Assembly: GCF_009865215.1 (NCBI RefSeq)
Contig: NZ_WWJX01000182.1
Coordinates: 1-39,108 of the forward strand
DNA: 39,108 bases
Direction of reading: 5' to 3'
DNA from: Streptomyces sp. SID3343
Lineage (GTDB): Bacteria > Actinomycetota > Actinomycetes > Streptomycetales > Streptomycetaceae
Positions 8,167-15,993 of the stretch are shown piece by piece. Below the pieces are notes generated by a model that searched no databases, was not told the origin of the DNA, and saw only the letters and a program-made list of their open reading frames with translations. Position 1 is the first letter of the stretch. Each line of letters starts with the position of its first letter. Position numbers and translations under genes: made by a program.

Positions 8167-8775
8167 TCACCTCCTCCGCAACCCCGCCAACACCCGGTCG
8201 ATGACCTGCCCCACCTCGCGTCGAGCGACCGTCGGATCCTGCGCTCGCGCCGTGTACAGGCTCGCCTCCGAGATCAGCGACGCCAACAACCGCGCGAGCG
8301 GTGCCACCGGCAGCCGGTCGATCTCGCCGTTGTCCATCGCCTGCCGCAGCCACGCCGCGAGCAGGCCGTGCCCGTGCTCGTCCACGAGCGCGTCCCACGA
8401 CCCGGGCCCGAGCACCGCCGGCCCGTCGACGAGCACGATCCGCTGAAAGTCGCCGGTGGTGCACACGTCCAGGAACGACTGAAAGCCGTGCCGCAGCTGC
8501 TCCCAAGGTTCGCTGGGGTTGTCCTGGGCATGACGCATCTCGTGGGACACGAGCGTTTCGGCGGCTTCGCGCGCCACGGTCTCCATGACGCCGCGGAAGA
8601 GATCCGCTTTGTCCTTGAAGTGGTGGTACAACGCCCCTCGGGTGACCCGGGCCCGGGCGACGATCTCCTCGGTTCCGGTGCCGGCGTAGCCCTGTTTCGC
8701 GAACAACTCACGCGCGGCGACCAATAGTGCCCCACGGGTATCGGCGACATGTTGTGCCCGACGCGTGACCGCCAT
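8167..8775 (-). CDS. TetR-family transcriptional repressor
   Basis: A 202-residue TetR regulator. The N-terminal DNA-binding domain is clear (LLVAARELFAKQGYAGTGTEEIVARARVTRGALYHHFKDKADLF, about residues 18-62), followed by an all-helical ligand/dimer domain. The start at 8775 is chosen because the HTH sits at normal distance from it. A 17-bp palindrome lies 14 bp upstream of the start codon, between this gene and the divergent hpnH-like gene. Autoregulation together with control of hpnH is the simplest reading. The ligand is unknown. Confidence 0.92.
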   Translation of the reverse strand: MAVTRRAQHVADTRGALLVAARELFAKQGYAGTGTEEIVARARVTRGALYHHFKDKADLFRGVMETVAREAAETLVSHEMRHAQDNPSEPWEQLRHGFQSFLDVCTTGDFQRIVLVDGPAVLGPGSWDALVDEHGHGLLAAWLRQAMDNGEIDRLPVAPLARLLASLISEASLYTARAQDPTVARREVGQVIDRVLAGLRRR

Positions 8776-8789
8776 ACAACCCCCACGTG

Positions 8790-8806
8790 ACGTACAGCCT
8801 GTATGT
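8790..8806. promoter_or_regulatory. 17-bp near-perfect palindrome, likely TetR operator
   Basis: ACGTACAGCCTGTATGT is an inverted repeat with 7 of 8 base pairs matching around a central C. It sits in the 141-bp divergent promoter region, close to the repressor start codon. Length and position are typical of TetR-family operators. Confidence 0.75.
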
Positions 8807-8916
8807 TGATTGATGTTGTCATTATCGGGTGACCCCGGGCAACGACGCCACGCCGAGCACGTGCTACAGCGGACGCCGACGCCCCCGGGATCGGGGATTG
8901 AGAGGATGCGACGGTC

Positions 8917-9921
8917 ATGGGCCTGCCGCTGAACCTGGCTGTGAAAATCGGCACGCATCTGGTCAAGCAGAAGATCAAGCGTGTCGACAAGTTCGCGATG
9001 ATCGTGGAGGTCGAGCCGCTGTTCGCGTGCAACCTCAAGTGCGGAGGCTGTGGCAAGATCCAGCAGCCGCACGACGTGTTGCGCAAGCGCATGTCGGTCG
9101 AACAGGCCGTAGCGGCCGTCGAGGAGTGCGGCGCGCCGATGGTGTCGCTCGCGGGCGGCGAACCGTTGATGCACAAGCAGATCGACGTGATCGTCGAGGA
9201 ACTGCTCAAGCGCAAGAAGTTCGTGATCATCTGCACGAACGCGGTGCTCCTGCCCAAGCACCTGCACAAGTTCAAGCCGAACAAGAACTTCGCGTGGATG
9301 GTCCACATCGACGGTCTGCGTGAGAAGCACGATCAGGCCGTGGACAAGGAAGGCGTCTTCGACGAGGCCGTGGCCGCCGTCAAGATGGCCAAGGCCGCCG
9401 GGTTCCAGGTGTACACGAACAGCACGTTCTTCAACACCGATTCTCCCGAGAGCATCGTCGACGTGCTGAACTTCCTCAACGACGACCTCAAGGTCGACCG
9501 CATCCAGATCTCGCCGGCCTATGCCTACGAGAAGGCTCCGGTGCAGAACCGCTTCCTGGGCGTCGAGCAGACCCGGAAGCTGTTCGCGTCGGCCTTCGCC
9601 GGCGGCAACCGCAAGAAGTGGCGGCTGAACCACTCCGCGCTGTTCCTGGACTTCCTGGAGGGAAAGCGCGACTTCGAGTGCACGCCGTGGGCGATCCCGT
9701 CCTACTCGCTCCTGGGCTGGCAACAGCCGTGCTACCTGATGGGCGACGGTTACGTGCAGAGCTACAAGGAACTGCTCGACGACACCGAGTGGGAGAACTA
9801 CGGCCGCGGCAAGGACCCGCGCTGCGACAACTGCATGGCGCACTGCGGCTACGAGCCGACGGCCGTGCTGGCCACGATGGGTTCGCTCAAGGAAAGCCTG
9901 CGAGCGGTCGTCGCGGGCTGA
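8917..9921 (+). CDS. hpnH: HpnH-type radical SAM protein (adenosyl-hopene synthase)
   Basis: A 334-residue radical SAM enzyme. The CX3CX2C cluster motif is at Cys38, Cys42 and Cys45 (CNLKCGGC), followed by SLAGGEPLMH, the conserved GGE motif for SAM binding. Sequence features such as DGLREKHDQAVDKEGVFDEA and the C-terminal CDNCMAHCGYEPTAV match HpnH, which attaches the 5'-deoxyadenosyl group of SAM to diploptene on the way to bacteriohopanetetrol. In Streptomyces hpnH normally lies in the hopanoid cluster with squalene/hopene genes; none is in this window. It is preceded by a TetR gene and a palindrome and followed by a 480-bp gap. A stand-alone or paralogous copy is therefore likely. GAGAGG precedes the ATG by 11 bases. 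Confidence 0.93.
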   Translation: MGLPLNLAVKIGTHLVKQKIKRVDKFAMIVEVEPLFACNLKCGGCGKIQQPHDVLRKRMSVEQAVAAVEECGAPMVSLAGGEPLMHKQIDVIVEELLKRKKFVIICTNAVLLPKHLHKFKPNKNFAWMVHIDGLREKHDQAVDKEGVFDEAVAAVKMAKAAGFQVYTNSTFFNTDSPESIVDVLNFLNDDLKVDRIQISPAYAYEKAPVQNRFLGVEQTRKLFASAFAGGNRKKWRLNHSALFLDFLEGKRDFECTPWAIPSYSLLGWQQPCYLMGDGYVQSYKELLDDTEWENYGRGKDPRCDNCMAHCGYEPTAVLATMGSLKESLRAVVAG

Positions 9922-9950
9922 CCGATCGGTGCACCCACTCGGCGAATGCC

Positions 9951-10050
9951 GCGAACCCGCAAGACGGCGAACCTCGCAAGACGGCGAACCTCGAAGGGCC
10001 CCAAACTTCGCAAGGCCACAAGTGTCGAAAGGCACGAGTGTCGAAAGGCG
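9951..10050. repeat. Short 16-17-bp tandem repeats downstream of hpnH
   Basis: Units of about 17 bp beginning GCGAACC and containing CGCAAGACG start at 9951, 9967 and 9984. Just downstream, AGTGTCGAAAGGC occurs twice with a 16-bp spacing. They occupy the first part of the 480-bp non-coding gap 9922-10401. The remainder holds a hairpin at 10170-10200 and a GACACGTGTC palindrome at 10241-10250, but no convincing gene. Confidence 0.7.
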
Positions 10051-10169
10051 GGGCCCCAAGCGGCAATTCCACGCGTTGGGCCTGTGTGCTCGAACCTGGC
10101 GCCGGGACCACGCGGTGCTCGATCCGGGCACCGGGTCCACGTCGTCGTTGCGACACGTGCAGACTGCGA

Positions 10170-10200
10170 GGCCCGAGGATCCCTCACCGACCCTCGGGCC
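10170..10200. terminator. Hairpin in gap after hpnH
   Basis: GGCCCGAGG and CCTCGGGCC form a perfect 9-bp stem around a 13-base loop, with no T-tract. It could end the hpnH transcript, about 250 bp after the stop codon, or be part of the leader of the downstream secreted-protein gene. Confidence 0.45.
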
Positions 10201-10401
10201 ACACAACCTGATGAGCCGCCAGCGTAGCGGAACCCCTGTTGACACGTGTCGCATGGGTCGCGAGCAGACCAAATCTTGACCTGCTTCCCCACGTATCCCG
10301 AGACGCATCGGGTAGATTCGCCCGGCCGTCGGCCCACCACGGGGCTTGCGGCGACACCGCGAATCGCCTGATTCGCGGGGTTGATATGGGGGCATTTCAC
10401 G

Positions 10402-10788
10402 ATGGTTCATCGCATACTTCGGCGTCTCACCGGCCCGATTCTGCTGGCCGTATTCGCAGCCGTGCTGACCGCGGCGCCCGCCCAGGCGGCGCCTGCCGCG
10501 CCGACGGTCACCCGCCAGGCGGCGTCGACCACCGCGACGGTCGCACTCACCTCGTCCGGCGCGCAGGCCGTCGCGGGGACGTCCGCCCAGTCGGCTCGGT
10601 CCGCTCAGACCACGTCGCACCAGGCGGCCACCCAGCAGGTCCACCCGGCAAAGAAGACCAAGTCGAAGAAAAAGAAGAAGGGCTTCTTCAAGAAGGCGAT
10701 CGGAAAGCTTCTGATCGGGATCCTCGTCCTGATCGTCATCGGGATCGTCGTCTTCCTCGTCTTGCGTGCGATGAAGCGTCGCAACTGA
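10402..10788 (+). CDS. Small secreted/membrane-tethered protein with Lys-rich segment
   Basis: A 128-residue protein of unknown function. It starts with a classical Sec signal (MVHRILRRLTGPILLAVFAAVLTAAPAQA, cleavage probable after AQA near 29-31), then about 60 residues of Ala/Thr/Ser/Gln low-complexity sequence. A lysine cluster follows (about 84-101, including KKTKSKKKKK), then one strongly hydrophobic helix (LLIGILVLIVIGIVVFLVLRA) and a basic tail RAMKRRN. Topology would leave the low-complexity domain outside, with the Lys patch at the outer membrane face. The ATG at 10402 gives the clean signal peptide. A strong terminator follows directly. A cell-envelope or stress role is only a guess. 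Confidence 0.8.
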   Translation: MVHRILRRLTGPILLAVFAAVLTAAPAQAAPAAPTVTRQAASTTATVALTSSGAQAVAGTSAQSARSAQTTSHQAATQQVHPAKKTKSKKKKKGFFKKAIGKLLIGILVLIVIGIVVFLVLRAMKRRN

Positions 10789-10804
10789 CCGCTCCCCACA
10801 CGAG

Positions 10805-10843
10805 GACGCGCCCGACTCCACGTCTCGTGGGGTCGGGCGCGTC
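10805..10843 (+). terminator. Strong hairpin terminator after secreted-protein gene
   Basis: A 17-bp stem (GACGCGCCCGACTCCAC with GTGGGGTCGGGCGCGTC, one wobble pair) encloses a 5-base loop and is followed by GTCGTTT. It begins 17 bp after the stop codon. Confidence 0.9.
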
Positions 10844-10882
10844 GTCGTTTCGCCCCGGTTGCCGCCGAGGCGCGGTGCCCGG

Positions 10883-10996
10883 TCAGAGGTGCCACGACCG
10901 GAGCTGGTCGTGGTCGCGCGAGTCGGTCGTCTTACCGAGCAGCGACAAAAGGCCGAGAATCATCGTGATCGCGAGGAAAACCGCAAGAATTGTCAT
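10883..10996 (-). CDS. Predicted 37-residue single-span membrane peptide
   Basis: A short ORF on the minus strand starts with ATG at 10996 and ends with TGA at 10883. The N-terminal half is a single hydrophobic helix (TILAVFLAITMILGLLSLLG) and the rest is charged (KTTDSRDHDQLRSWHL). GAGG lies directly upstream, but only one base from the ATG, which is short. The AT-richer codon choice (ACA, ATT, CTT, TTC) differs from its neighbours. It faces away from the GlxA-type gene with a palindrome between them. No family recognised; it may be a genuine small protein or chance. Confidence 0.45.
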   Translation of the reverse strand: MTILAVFLAITMILGLLSLLGKTTDSRDHDQLRSWHL

Positions 10997-11011
10997 GCCT
11001 CAAGAATGCCT

Positions 11012-11029
11012 GTTGTATGCGCATGCAAC
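11012..11029. promoter_or_regulatory. 18-bp palindrome upstream of GlxA-type regulator
   Basis: GTTGTATGCGCATGCAAC is an inverted repeat with 8 of 9 pairs matching. It lies between the predicted 37-residue peptide and the GlxA-family gene. It may be an operator for the regulator itself or overlap the promoter. Confidence 0.5.
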
Positions 11030-11097
11030 GAGTGGCAGCACTGCCGGATGACCACAACATCCTGCCAACTCACCCGTTTCTCGGGCATGATGGGGAG

Positions 11098-12066
11098 ATG
11101 CTGCGAAACGTGGTGGTCATCGCCCAGGACAACGTGGCGCCCTTCGAACTCGGTGTGCTGTCCGAGGTGTTCGGCATCGACCGGAGCGAAGAGGGCTGTC
11201 CCGTATACGACTTCACCGTCTGCGCGGTCACGCCGGGACGAGTGCGCACCAAGGCCGGCTACGACCTCTACATCGAGCAAGGGCTCGAATCCGCCGCCCG
11301 GGCGGATCTGATCGCGATCCCCGCCGCGGCCGAGCACGACAGGGACACGTCACCCGACGACGCGGTGCTCGACGTCCTGCGCGCGGCCGAGGCCCGCGGC
11401 GCCTGGATCGTGAGCGTGTGCACGGGCGCCTTCACCCTCGCCCACGCCGGGCTGCTCGACGATCGCCGGTGCACGACGCACTGGAAGCACACCGACCAAC
11501 TGGCCCGGCTGTTTCCCGCAGCGGTCGTCGAACCGGACGTGCTGTACGTCGAGGACCGCCGCGTGATCACCAGCGCCGGCACCGCCGCCGGCATCGACGC
11601 GTGCCTGCACCTGGTGCGGCTGGAGGACGGCACGCGCGTCGCGAACGCGATCGCCCGGCGCATGGTGGTGCCGCCGCACCGCGAGGGCGGTCAGTCGCAG
11701 TACATCGCCCGCCCGCTCCCCGAGCCGTCGACCCATCCGATGCGCGCGTCGCTCACGTGGATGGAGCAACGCCTCGCGACCGACCTGACGGTGGATCAGA
11801 TGGCTGAGCACGCGCACATGTCGGCACGTAGCTTCGCTCGCCGGTTCCAACAGGAGACCGGCACGACGCCCTACGAGTGGCTCACCACCCAGCGGGTTCT
11901 GCTCGCGCGGGAGCTCCTGGAGGAGACCGACCTGCCGGTGGACGTGGTCGCGGAGCGCTCGGGGTTCGGCAGCGCGGCCACCCTGCGGCACCACTTCCTG
12001 CGCCGTCGCGGCACGACGCCGCAGAACTACCGCAGGACCTTCTGCCCCACGCCGGCCACCGCATGA
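11098..12066 (+). CDS. GlxA-family (DJ-1/PfpI + AraC HTH) transcriptional regulator
   Basis: A 322-residue regulator. An N-terminal DJ-1/PfpI-like domain (about 1-175) has a nucleophile-elbow Cys at position 108 in VCTGAFTLAHAG and the SAGTAAGIDACLHLV segment typical of GlxA proteins. A C-terminal AraC double helix-turn-helix (about 220-315) reads DQMAEHAHMSARSFARRF and ERSGFGSAATLRHHF. The ATG at 11098 begins the conserved domain (MLRNVVVIAQDN) with GGGGAG just upstream; the frame is open further upstream. Its stop overlaps the ATG of the next GNAT gene (ATGA), so the two are co-expressed. In Streptomyces, family members repress or activate nearby catabolic or acetyltransferase genes; the effector is unknown. 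Confidence 0.92.
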   Translation: MLRNVVVIAQDNVAPFELGVLSEVFGIDRSEEGCPVYDFTVCAVTPGRVRTKAGYDLYIEQGLESAARADLIAIPAAAEHDRDTSPDDAVLDVLRAAEARGAWIVSVCTGAFTLAHAGLLDDRRCTTHWKHTDQLARLFPAAVVEPDVLYVEDRRVITSAGTAAGIDACLHLVRLEDGTRVANAIARRMVVPPHREGGQSQYIARPLPEPSTHPMRASLTWMEQRLATDLTVDQMAEHAHMSARSFARRFQQETGTTPYEWLTTQRVLLARELLEETDLPVDVVAERSGFGSAATLRHHFLRRRGTTPQNYRRTFCPTPATA

Positions 12067-12680
12067 GGCCGCCAAAGGGCACTCCGGCCGAAACGCCACC
12101 CGAAGCGCCACCCGAATCACCGCTCGAACCGCCACTCGAACCACCGACCGAACCACCGGCCCAATCACCGCACCCGTCACCGCCCGAGTCGCCCCGCCCC
12201 CCTCGGCCCGCCCCGACCATCCGCACCGCGCGCCCCGACGACCATCGGGCGATCGTCTCCGTGCTCGACGCGTGGTGGGGCCGACCTATGACCGCGATGG
12301 TGCCCCGCCTGTTCCTGGACCACTTCCACCCGACCAGCCTGATCGCCGAGGACGCCGAGGACGCCGACGGGCTCGGCGGATTCCTGATCGGATTCATGTC
12401 ACCCGCGTATCCCGACGAGGCGTACATCCACTTCGTGGGCGTACGGCCCGACCTGCGGCGCGGCGGGCTCGCGCGGGAGCTGTACGAGCGCTTCTTCGAA
12501 CTGGCCCGAGCACACGGGCGGGTACGGGTGCGCGCGATCACCGGTCCCGCGAACACCGCCTCGATCCGATACCACACGGCGATGGGCTTCACCGTGCGCG
12601 GCCCCGTACCGGACCGGGACGGCCCGGGGCAGGACCGAATGGAGTTCGAACGCTCTCTCGATGTCGGTGGGGCCGCCTAA
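12063..12680 (+). CDS. GNAT N-acetyltransferase with Pro/Glu-rich N-terminal extension
   Basis: A 205-residue protein. The first 50 residues are a low-complexity Pro/Glu tract (repeats such as PPEAPPE and LEPPLEPPTEPP), coded by near-repeats of about 12 bp. The GNAT fold follows at about 52-200. Acetyl-CoA-binding motif A is visible in VGVRPDLRRGGLARELY, and the terminal motif in NTASIRYHTAMGF. The ATG overlaps the stop of the upstream regulator, so it is in an operon with it. Substrate unknown. The Pro-rich extension is not part of the family fold and may be a disordered linker; a GTG or other internal start could in principle shorten it. Confidence 0.85.
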   Translation: MRPPKGTPAETPPEAPPESPLEPPLEPPTEPPAQSPHPSPPESPRPPRPAPTIRTARPDDHRAIVSVLDAWWGRPMTAMVPRLFLDHFHPTSLIAEDAEDADGLGGFLIGFMSPAYPDEAYIHFVGVRPDLRRGGLARELYERFFELARAHGRVRVRAITGPANTASIRYHTAMGFTVRGPVPDRDGPGQDRMEFERSLDVGGAA

Positions 12681-12769
12681 GCTGCGTGCCTCGACGGCCC
12701 GGTCCGACGATCTCTTGCCCCTGTACGGACCGGGCTGTCGTCACGCAACCCGAAGCACGACCCCACGCG

Positions 12770-12862
12770 GCCGTCTCACGACCCGAACCGCGCCCCATGC
12801 CGCCGTCTCACGACCCGAACCGCAACCGCAACCGCACGCCGCCGTCTCGCGACCCGAACCGC
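12770..12862. repeat. Three copies of a 22-bp direct repeat in 357-bp gap
   Basis: GCCGTCTCACGACCCGAACCGC occurs at 12770, 12802 and 12841 (the third with one change), spaced 32 and 39 bp. The gap 12681-13037 also carries further CCGAACCGCAACCGC words. I see no gene or clear terminator in it. Confidence 0.8.
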
Positions 12863-13037
12863 ACCCCATTCCGCTGCCCGCTCGACCCCGCGCCACGGCA
12901 CGGCACGCAAACCGAACTCCCGTCACGCGAACGGAAGTCCCGTCGGCATCCCGAACCGGCAACCCGAACTCGCGTCACCCACCCCGAGCCCCGCCTCGCG
13001 ACCCCGATGCCCGTCCCCCGACTCCGGCCGTCCCCCG

Positions 13038-13292
13038 TCACGTGATCCGAGCCGCAGCCCGCAGGGCGCGCATGATCTTGAACCGGTTCGGCCCGAGCAC
13101 CATCATCGGGTGCGCGTGCAGCGCGTGTATGGCGTTGCGTTCCGCCTTCACGGCCGCCGACCACTGCCGGGTCAGTTCGGCGTCGAGCCGCCCGGGGTTC
13201 TCACGTGCGAACGCCCTGACGGCGTCGGCCGCGTGATCACGGTCTCGCTGAAGGGCAATCAGCTCAGCCGGGATTTCCGCCGTTTCATACAT
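13038..13292 (-). CDS. Conserved small actinobacterial hypothetical protein
   Basis: An 84-residue soluble, helix-rich protein beginning MYETAEIPAELIALQRDRD. It has no signal or membrane segment; the middle is charged (AVKAERNAIHALHAHP) and the C-terminus basic (NRFKIMRALRAAARIT). I recognise the type as a common Streptomyces hypothetical protein of similar length but know no function. The start at 13292 is chosen over the ATG at 13313 because homologous proteins begin at this point as far as I recall. It lies 49 bp downstream of the MFS gene on the same strand, so it could share its transcript. Confidence 0.7.
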   Translation of the reverse strand: MYETAEIPAELIALQRDRDHAADAVRAFARENPGRLDAELTRQWSAAVKAERNAIHALHAHPMMVLGPNRFKIMRALRAAARIT

Positions 13293-13341
13293 GCGGATCA
13301 TCGTAGGTCGCACAATGCCGGCGACCTAGGACATGCGTGCG

Positions 13342-14583
13342 TCACACGTGCCGTGAATCCGCGTCCTCGGTTTCCGCGCGGGTCGATTCCTCCGGTGCGC
13401 GTTCGCCGCGCCCCGCCGCGCAATAGCCCGCGACCGCGATCCCCAGCGCCGCCGCCCCCAGCAGGATGAACCGGTAGTCGACCACCGCCAACAGGCCCGC
13501 CACGCCCAGGATCGCGACCGCCGTGGGGGCGAACATGATCGTCGCCGCCGTCGCCGACACCCGCCCGATCAGCCGCGCGGGCGTCTCCCGCTGGAGGGTC
13601 GTCAGGGCCGCGATGTGCACCGCCGGCAGCCCGAACCCCACCAGTACGCCTCCGGCCAGCACCATGGGCAGCCACGTGAGCGCCCGCAGCCCCACCCCCA
13701 CCGCGAACAGCACGAGGCCCAGCACCGCGAACCCGCGGTTGCCGAGCCGGCGGATCACCGTGCCCGCGAGCAGCCCGACCACGATCGAACCCACGCCCTG
13801 CGCCGCGTACAACACGCCGACGAACGCGGGCGAACGCCCGAGCCCGTGGTCCACCACGGCGTAGATCGCGCCGCCGCTGACCCCCGAGACGAGCATCGCG
13901 AGCCCGCCGGAGACCACGAGCCGGCGCAGCGGCCGGTGCGCCCACAGGTAGCGCGCGCCCTCGGCCGTGTGCCGCAGCCATCCCGCGGCGGCCGGCGCCG
14001 CCGGCGTCTGCTCGAAGCGCATCAGCGCGAACACCCCGGCCGCGAGCACGAACGTGGCCGCGTCGAGCAGCGCGACCGCGTGCCCGCCGGCCCAGGCGAA
14101 CAATCCGGCCCCCGCGAGCGGCGCGAGCAGCTTCATGCCCTCCGCCGCGCTCAGCCGCATTCCGTTGAGGTCGCCCAGGAGCGCCGGCGCGACACCGGCG
14201 GTGAGCGCGGTCGACTCGGCCGCGTCCAAGGACACGAAGCCGACGCCGTAGACCAGCATGACCGTGAACAGGATCCAGATCTGTGCCGACGAGTGCACCG
14301 CGAGGGTCGCGGTGAGGACGACCGCGAGCACGAGATTGATCCCGACGAGCACGCGTCGCACCGGCAGTCGGTCCACGACCGATCCGAGCAGTGGTCCGAT
14401 CAGCGTCGGGGCGAATACGCCGAGCCCCATCAGGGCGGCCACGCTGTCCGATCCGGTGAGCGATTTGGCCCAAACTCCCGCGACGAGCGCCATCGCGCTG
14501 CTGCCGAATCCGGACACGAGCACCCCGCCCAGGTACAAGCCCGCGTTGCGGTCCCGAAGGACCTTCACCCCACCCCACGCCAC
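13342..14583 (-). CDS. MFS transporter (12-TM exporter type)
   Basis: A 413-residue major facilitator protein with about 12 hydrophobic segments and a central cytoplasmic loop. The N-terminal half contains GLGVFAPTLIGPLLGSVVDRLPVRRVLVG, an MFS motif-A-like loop (G-x-x-x-D-R-x-x-R-R). A Glu/Arg-rich tail (RGERAPEESTRAETED) ends the protein. The type matches actinobacterial macrolide-efflux or Bcr/CflA-like single-component exporters. The start is taken at GTG 14583; a GTG five codons further in is an alternative. The gene is divergent from tesB with only 57 bp between them, so promoters must overlap or lie within coding sequence. Substrate unknown. Confidence 0.88.
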   Translation of the reverse strand: MAWGGVKVLRDRNAGLYLGGVLVSGFGSSAMALVAGVWAKSLTGSDSVAALMGLGVFAPTLIGPLLGSVVDRLPVRRVLVGINLVLAVVLTATLAVHSSAQIWILFTVMLVYGVGFVSLDAAESTALTAGVAPALLGDLNGMRLSAAEGMKLLAPLAGAGLFAWAGGHAVALLDAATFVLAAGVFALMRFEQTPAAPAAAGWLRHTAEGARYLWAHRPLRRLVVSGGLAMLVSGVSGGAIYAVVDHGLGRSPAFVGVLYAAQGVGSIVVGLLAGTVIRRLGNRGFAVLGLVLFAVGVGLRALTWLPMVLAGGVLVGFGLPAVHIAALTTLQRETPARLIGRVSATAATIMFAPTAVAILGVAGLLAVVDYRFILLGAAALGIAVAGYCAAGRGERAPEESTRAETEDADSRHV

Positions 14584-14640
14584 GCCGTCACCACGCCCCT
14601 CGTTGTCTAAGTCGACTGTGTACTTGCTGTACTAGCAGCC

Positions 14641-15513
14641 ATGAGCAGCGCAGTCACCCAGTTCACGCAAGAAGTTGAGCCGACCCGACTCAAGTCCGAC
14701 CTGTTCGAGGGGAAAAGCCCTGATCCGGGCGCCCCTCGCGTCTTCGGCGGGTGGCTGGTCGCCCAGGCCCTGGCCGCCGCGGGAGCGACCGTCGACGCCG
14801 ACCGGTTGCCGCATTCCCTGCACACGTCGTTCCTGCGGCCGGCCGAGCCGACGCTGCCGTTGACCTACGACGTCACCCGCACGTTGCAGGGCCGGACGCT
14901 GAGCCACCGTCAGGTCGACGTGGTCCAGGCGGGCAAGCTCGTCGTGCACCTGGTCGCGTCCTTTCGGGTGGCGCGGCCCGAGACCGTGTTCGGGCACGGG
15001 CCGGGCGCACCGGACGTGCCCGCGCCCGAGACCCTGCCCACGCTGGAGCAGCGGCTCGCGGGTCTGACCAGGCCACTGACGCGTCCTCAACTGGTGCGCC
15101 GCAACCCGGTCGACATCCGCTACGTCGAGCCCCCGACGTGGGCCGACGAGACGTCGGCCGCGCGCCCGCCGCACAACGCGCTGTGGTGTCGCGCCGACGG
15201 CGAACTCCCGGACCGTCCCCTGCTGCACGCGTGCGCGATCGCGTACGCGACCGACCTGACCATCCTGGACACTCTGGTCCTGCCGCACGCCTCGGCGCTG
15301 GGCCGGCGGTGGATCCCGCGGTCGAGCCTGGATCACGGGATCCGCTTCCACCGCCCGTTTCGCGCGGACCGCTGGTGGCTGTACGAGCAGGAAGGCACGA
15401 CCATGCACGGCGGGCACGGAACGGTGCACGGCCGGCTCTTCGACGAGTCGGGCAGCCTGTTTGCGACGGTGAGTCAGGAGGCACTGTTCGGCGAACCGAT
15501 CGAACACCGGTGA
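14641..15513 (+). CDS. tesB: Acyl-CoA thioesterase II (TesB family)
   Basis: A 290-residue double-hotdog thioesterase that hydrolyses acyl-CoA to free acid and CoA in the cytoplasm. Family motifs: VFGGWLVAQALAAA (about 34-48), SLHTSFLRP, RTLQGRTLSHRQVDVVQ, SLDHGIRFHRPF and VSQEALF. The triad known from the E. coli enzyme (Asp204, Thr228, Gln278) maps to Asp205, Ser229 and Gln279, with Ser in place of Thr. It leads a plus-strand run of genes acting on acyl-CoA (crotonase and SDR downstream), interrupted by a VOC gene and a broken DUF4429 gene. Confidence 0.93.
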   Translation: MSSAVTQFTQEVEPTRLKSDLFEGKSPDPGAPRVFGGWLVAQALAAAGATVDADRLPHSLHTSFLRPAEPTLPLTYDVTRTLQGRTLSHRQVDVVQAGKLVVHLVASFRVARPETVFGHGPGAPDVPAPETLPTLEQRLAGLTRPLTRPQLVRRNPVDIRYVEPPTWADETSAARPPHNALWCRADGELPDRPLLHACAIAYATDLTILDTLVLPHASALGRRWIPRSSLDHGIRFHRPFRADRWWLYEQEGTTMHGGHGTVHGRLFDESGSLFATVSQEALFGEPIEHR

Positions 15514-15567
15514 TCGGGTAGCCGCTCGCCGGGGGCATCGACATCGCGACCAGCCGGAGGAGTTCAC

Positions 15568-15942
15568 ATGTTGCACGTCGGCAAGGTGACCCTGAACGTC
15601 AGCGACCAGGACGCAGCCAAGCAGTTCTGGACCGAGAAGATGGGCTTCGAGGAGGTCATGGACGCCCCGATGGGCGAGGCGGGCAGCCCACGCTGGATCG
15701 AGGTCCGCGCCCCGGGTGACGGCATCACGCTTGTGCTGTTCAGTACGCACTTCGACATGGAAAAGGTCGGCGCCCTGAACAACGTGCTGTTCACGTGCGC
15801 CGACATCCGCGCGACCTACGAGGAACTGCTCGCCAAGGGCATCGAGTTCCCGGACAAACCCGCAGCGCAGGAATGGGGGTGGTGGGCGACCTTCCGCGAC
15901 AACGAGGGAAACTTCTACGGCTTGACCCAAAACGGCCGCTGA
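15568..15942 (+). CDS. VOC-superfamily (glyoxalase/dioxygenase fold) protein
   Basis: A 124-residue single-module pair of beta-alpha-beta-beta-beta units. It starts MLHVGKVTLNVSDQDAAKQFW, the usual VOC opening with a His at residue 3, and ends GWWATFRDNEGNFYGLTQN with the metal-ligand-like Glu in DNEGN. GGAGGAG lies 7 bases before the ATG, a strong ribosome-binding site. Enzymatic role unknown; such proteins include glyoxalases, dioxygenases and drug-binding proteins. Confidence 0.88.
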   Translation: MLHVGKVTLNVSDQDAAKQFWTEKMGFEEVMDAPMGEAGSPRWIEVRAPGDGITLVLFSTHFDMEKVGALNNVLFTCADIRATYEELLAKGIEFPDKPAAQEWGWWATFRDNEGNFYGLTQNGR

Positions 15943-15993
15943 GCCCGTTCCCCCGGTGCCGGAACCCCGTCGAACACCGTCACAATGCCCGGC

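Noticed and set aside
9922..10401. CRISPR-like array in the repeat-containing gap after hpnH
   Set aside because: Repeats are short, adjacent and degenerate with no unique spacers and no cas genes nearby.
8776..10821. Long minus-strand open frame extending upstream of the TetR gene
   Set aside because: It is antisense to the clear hpnH gene and an effect of high G+C; the TetR protein itself starts at 8775.
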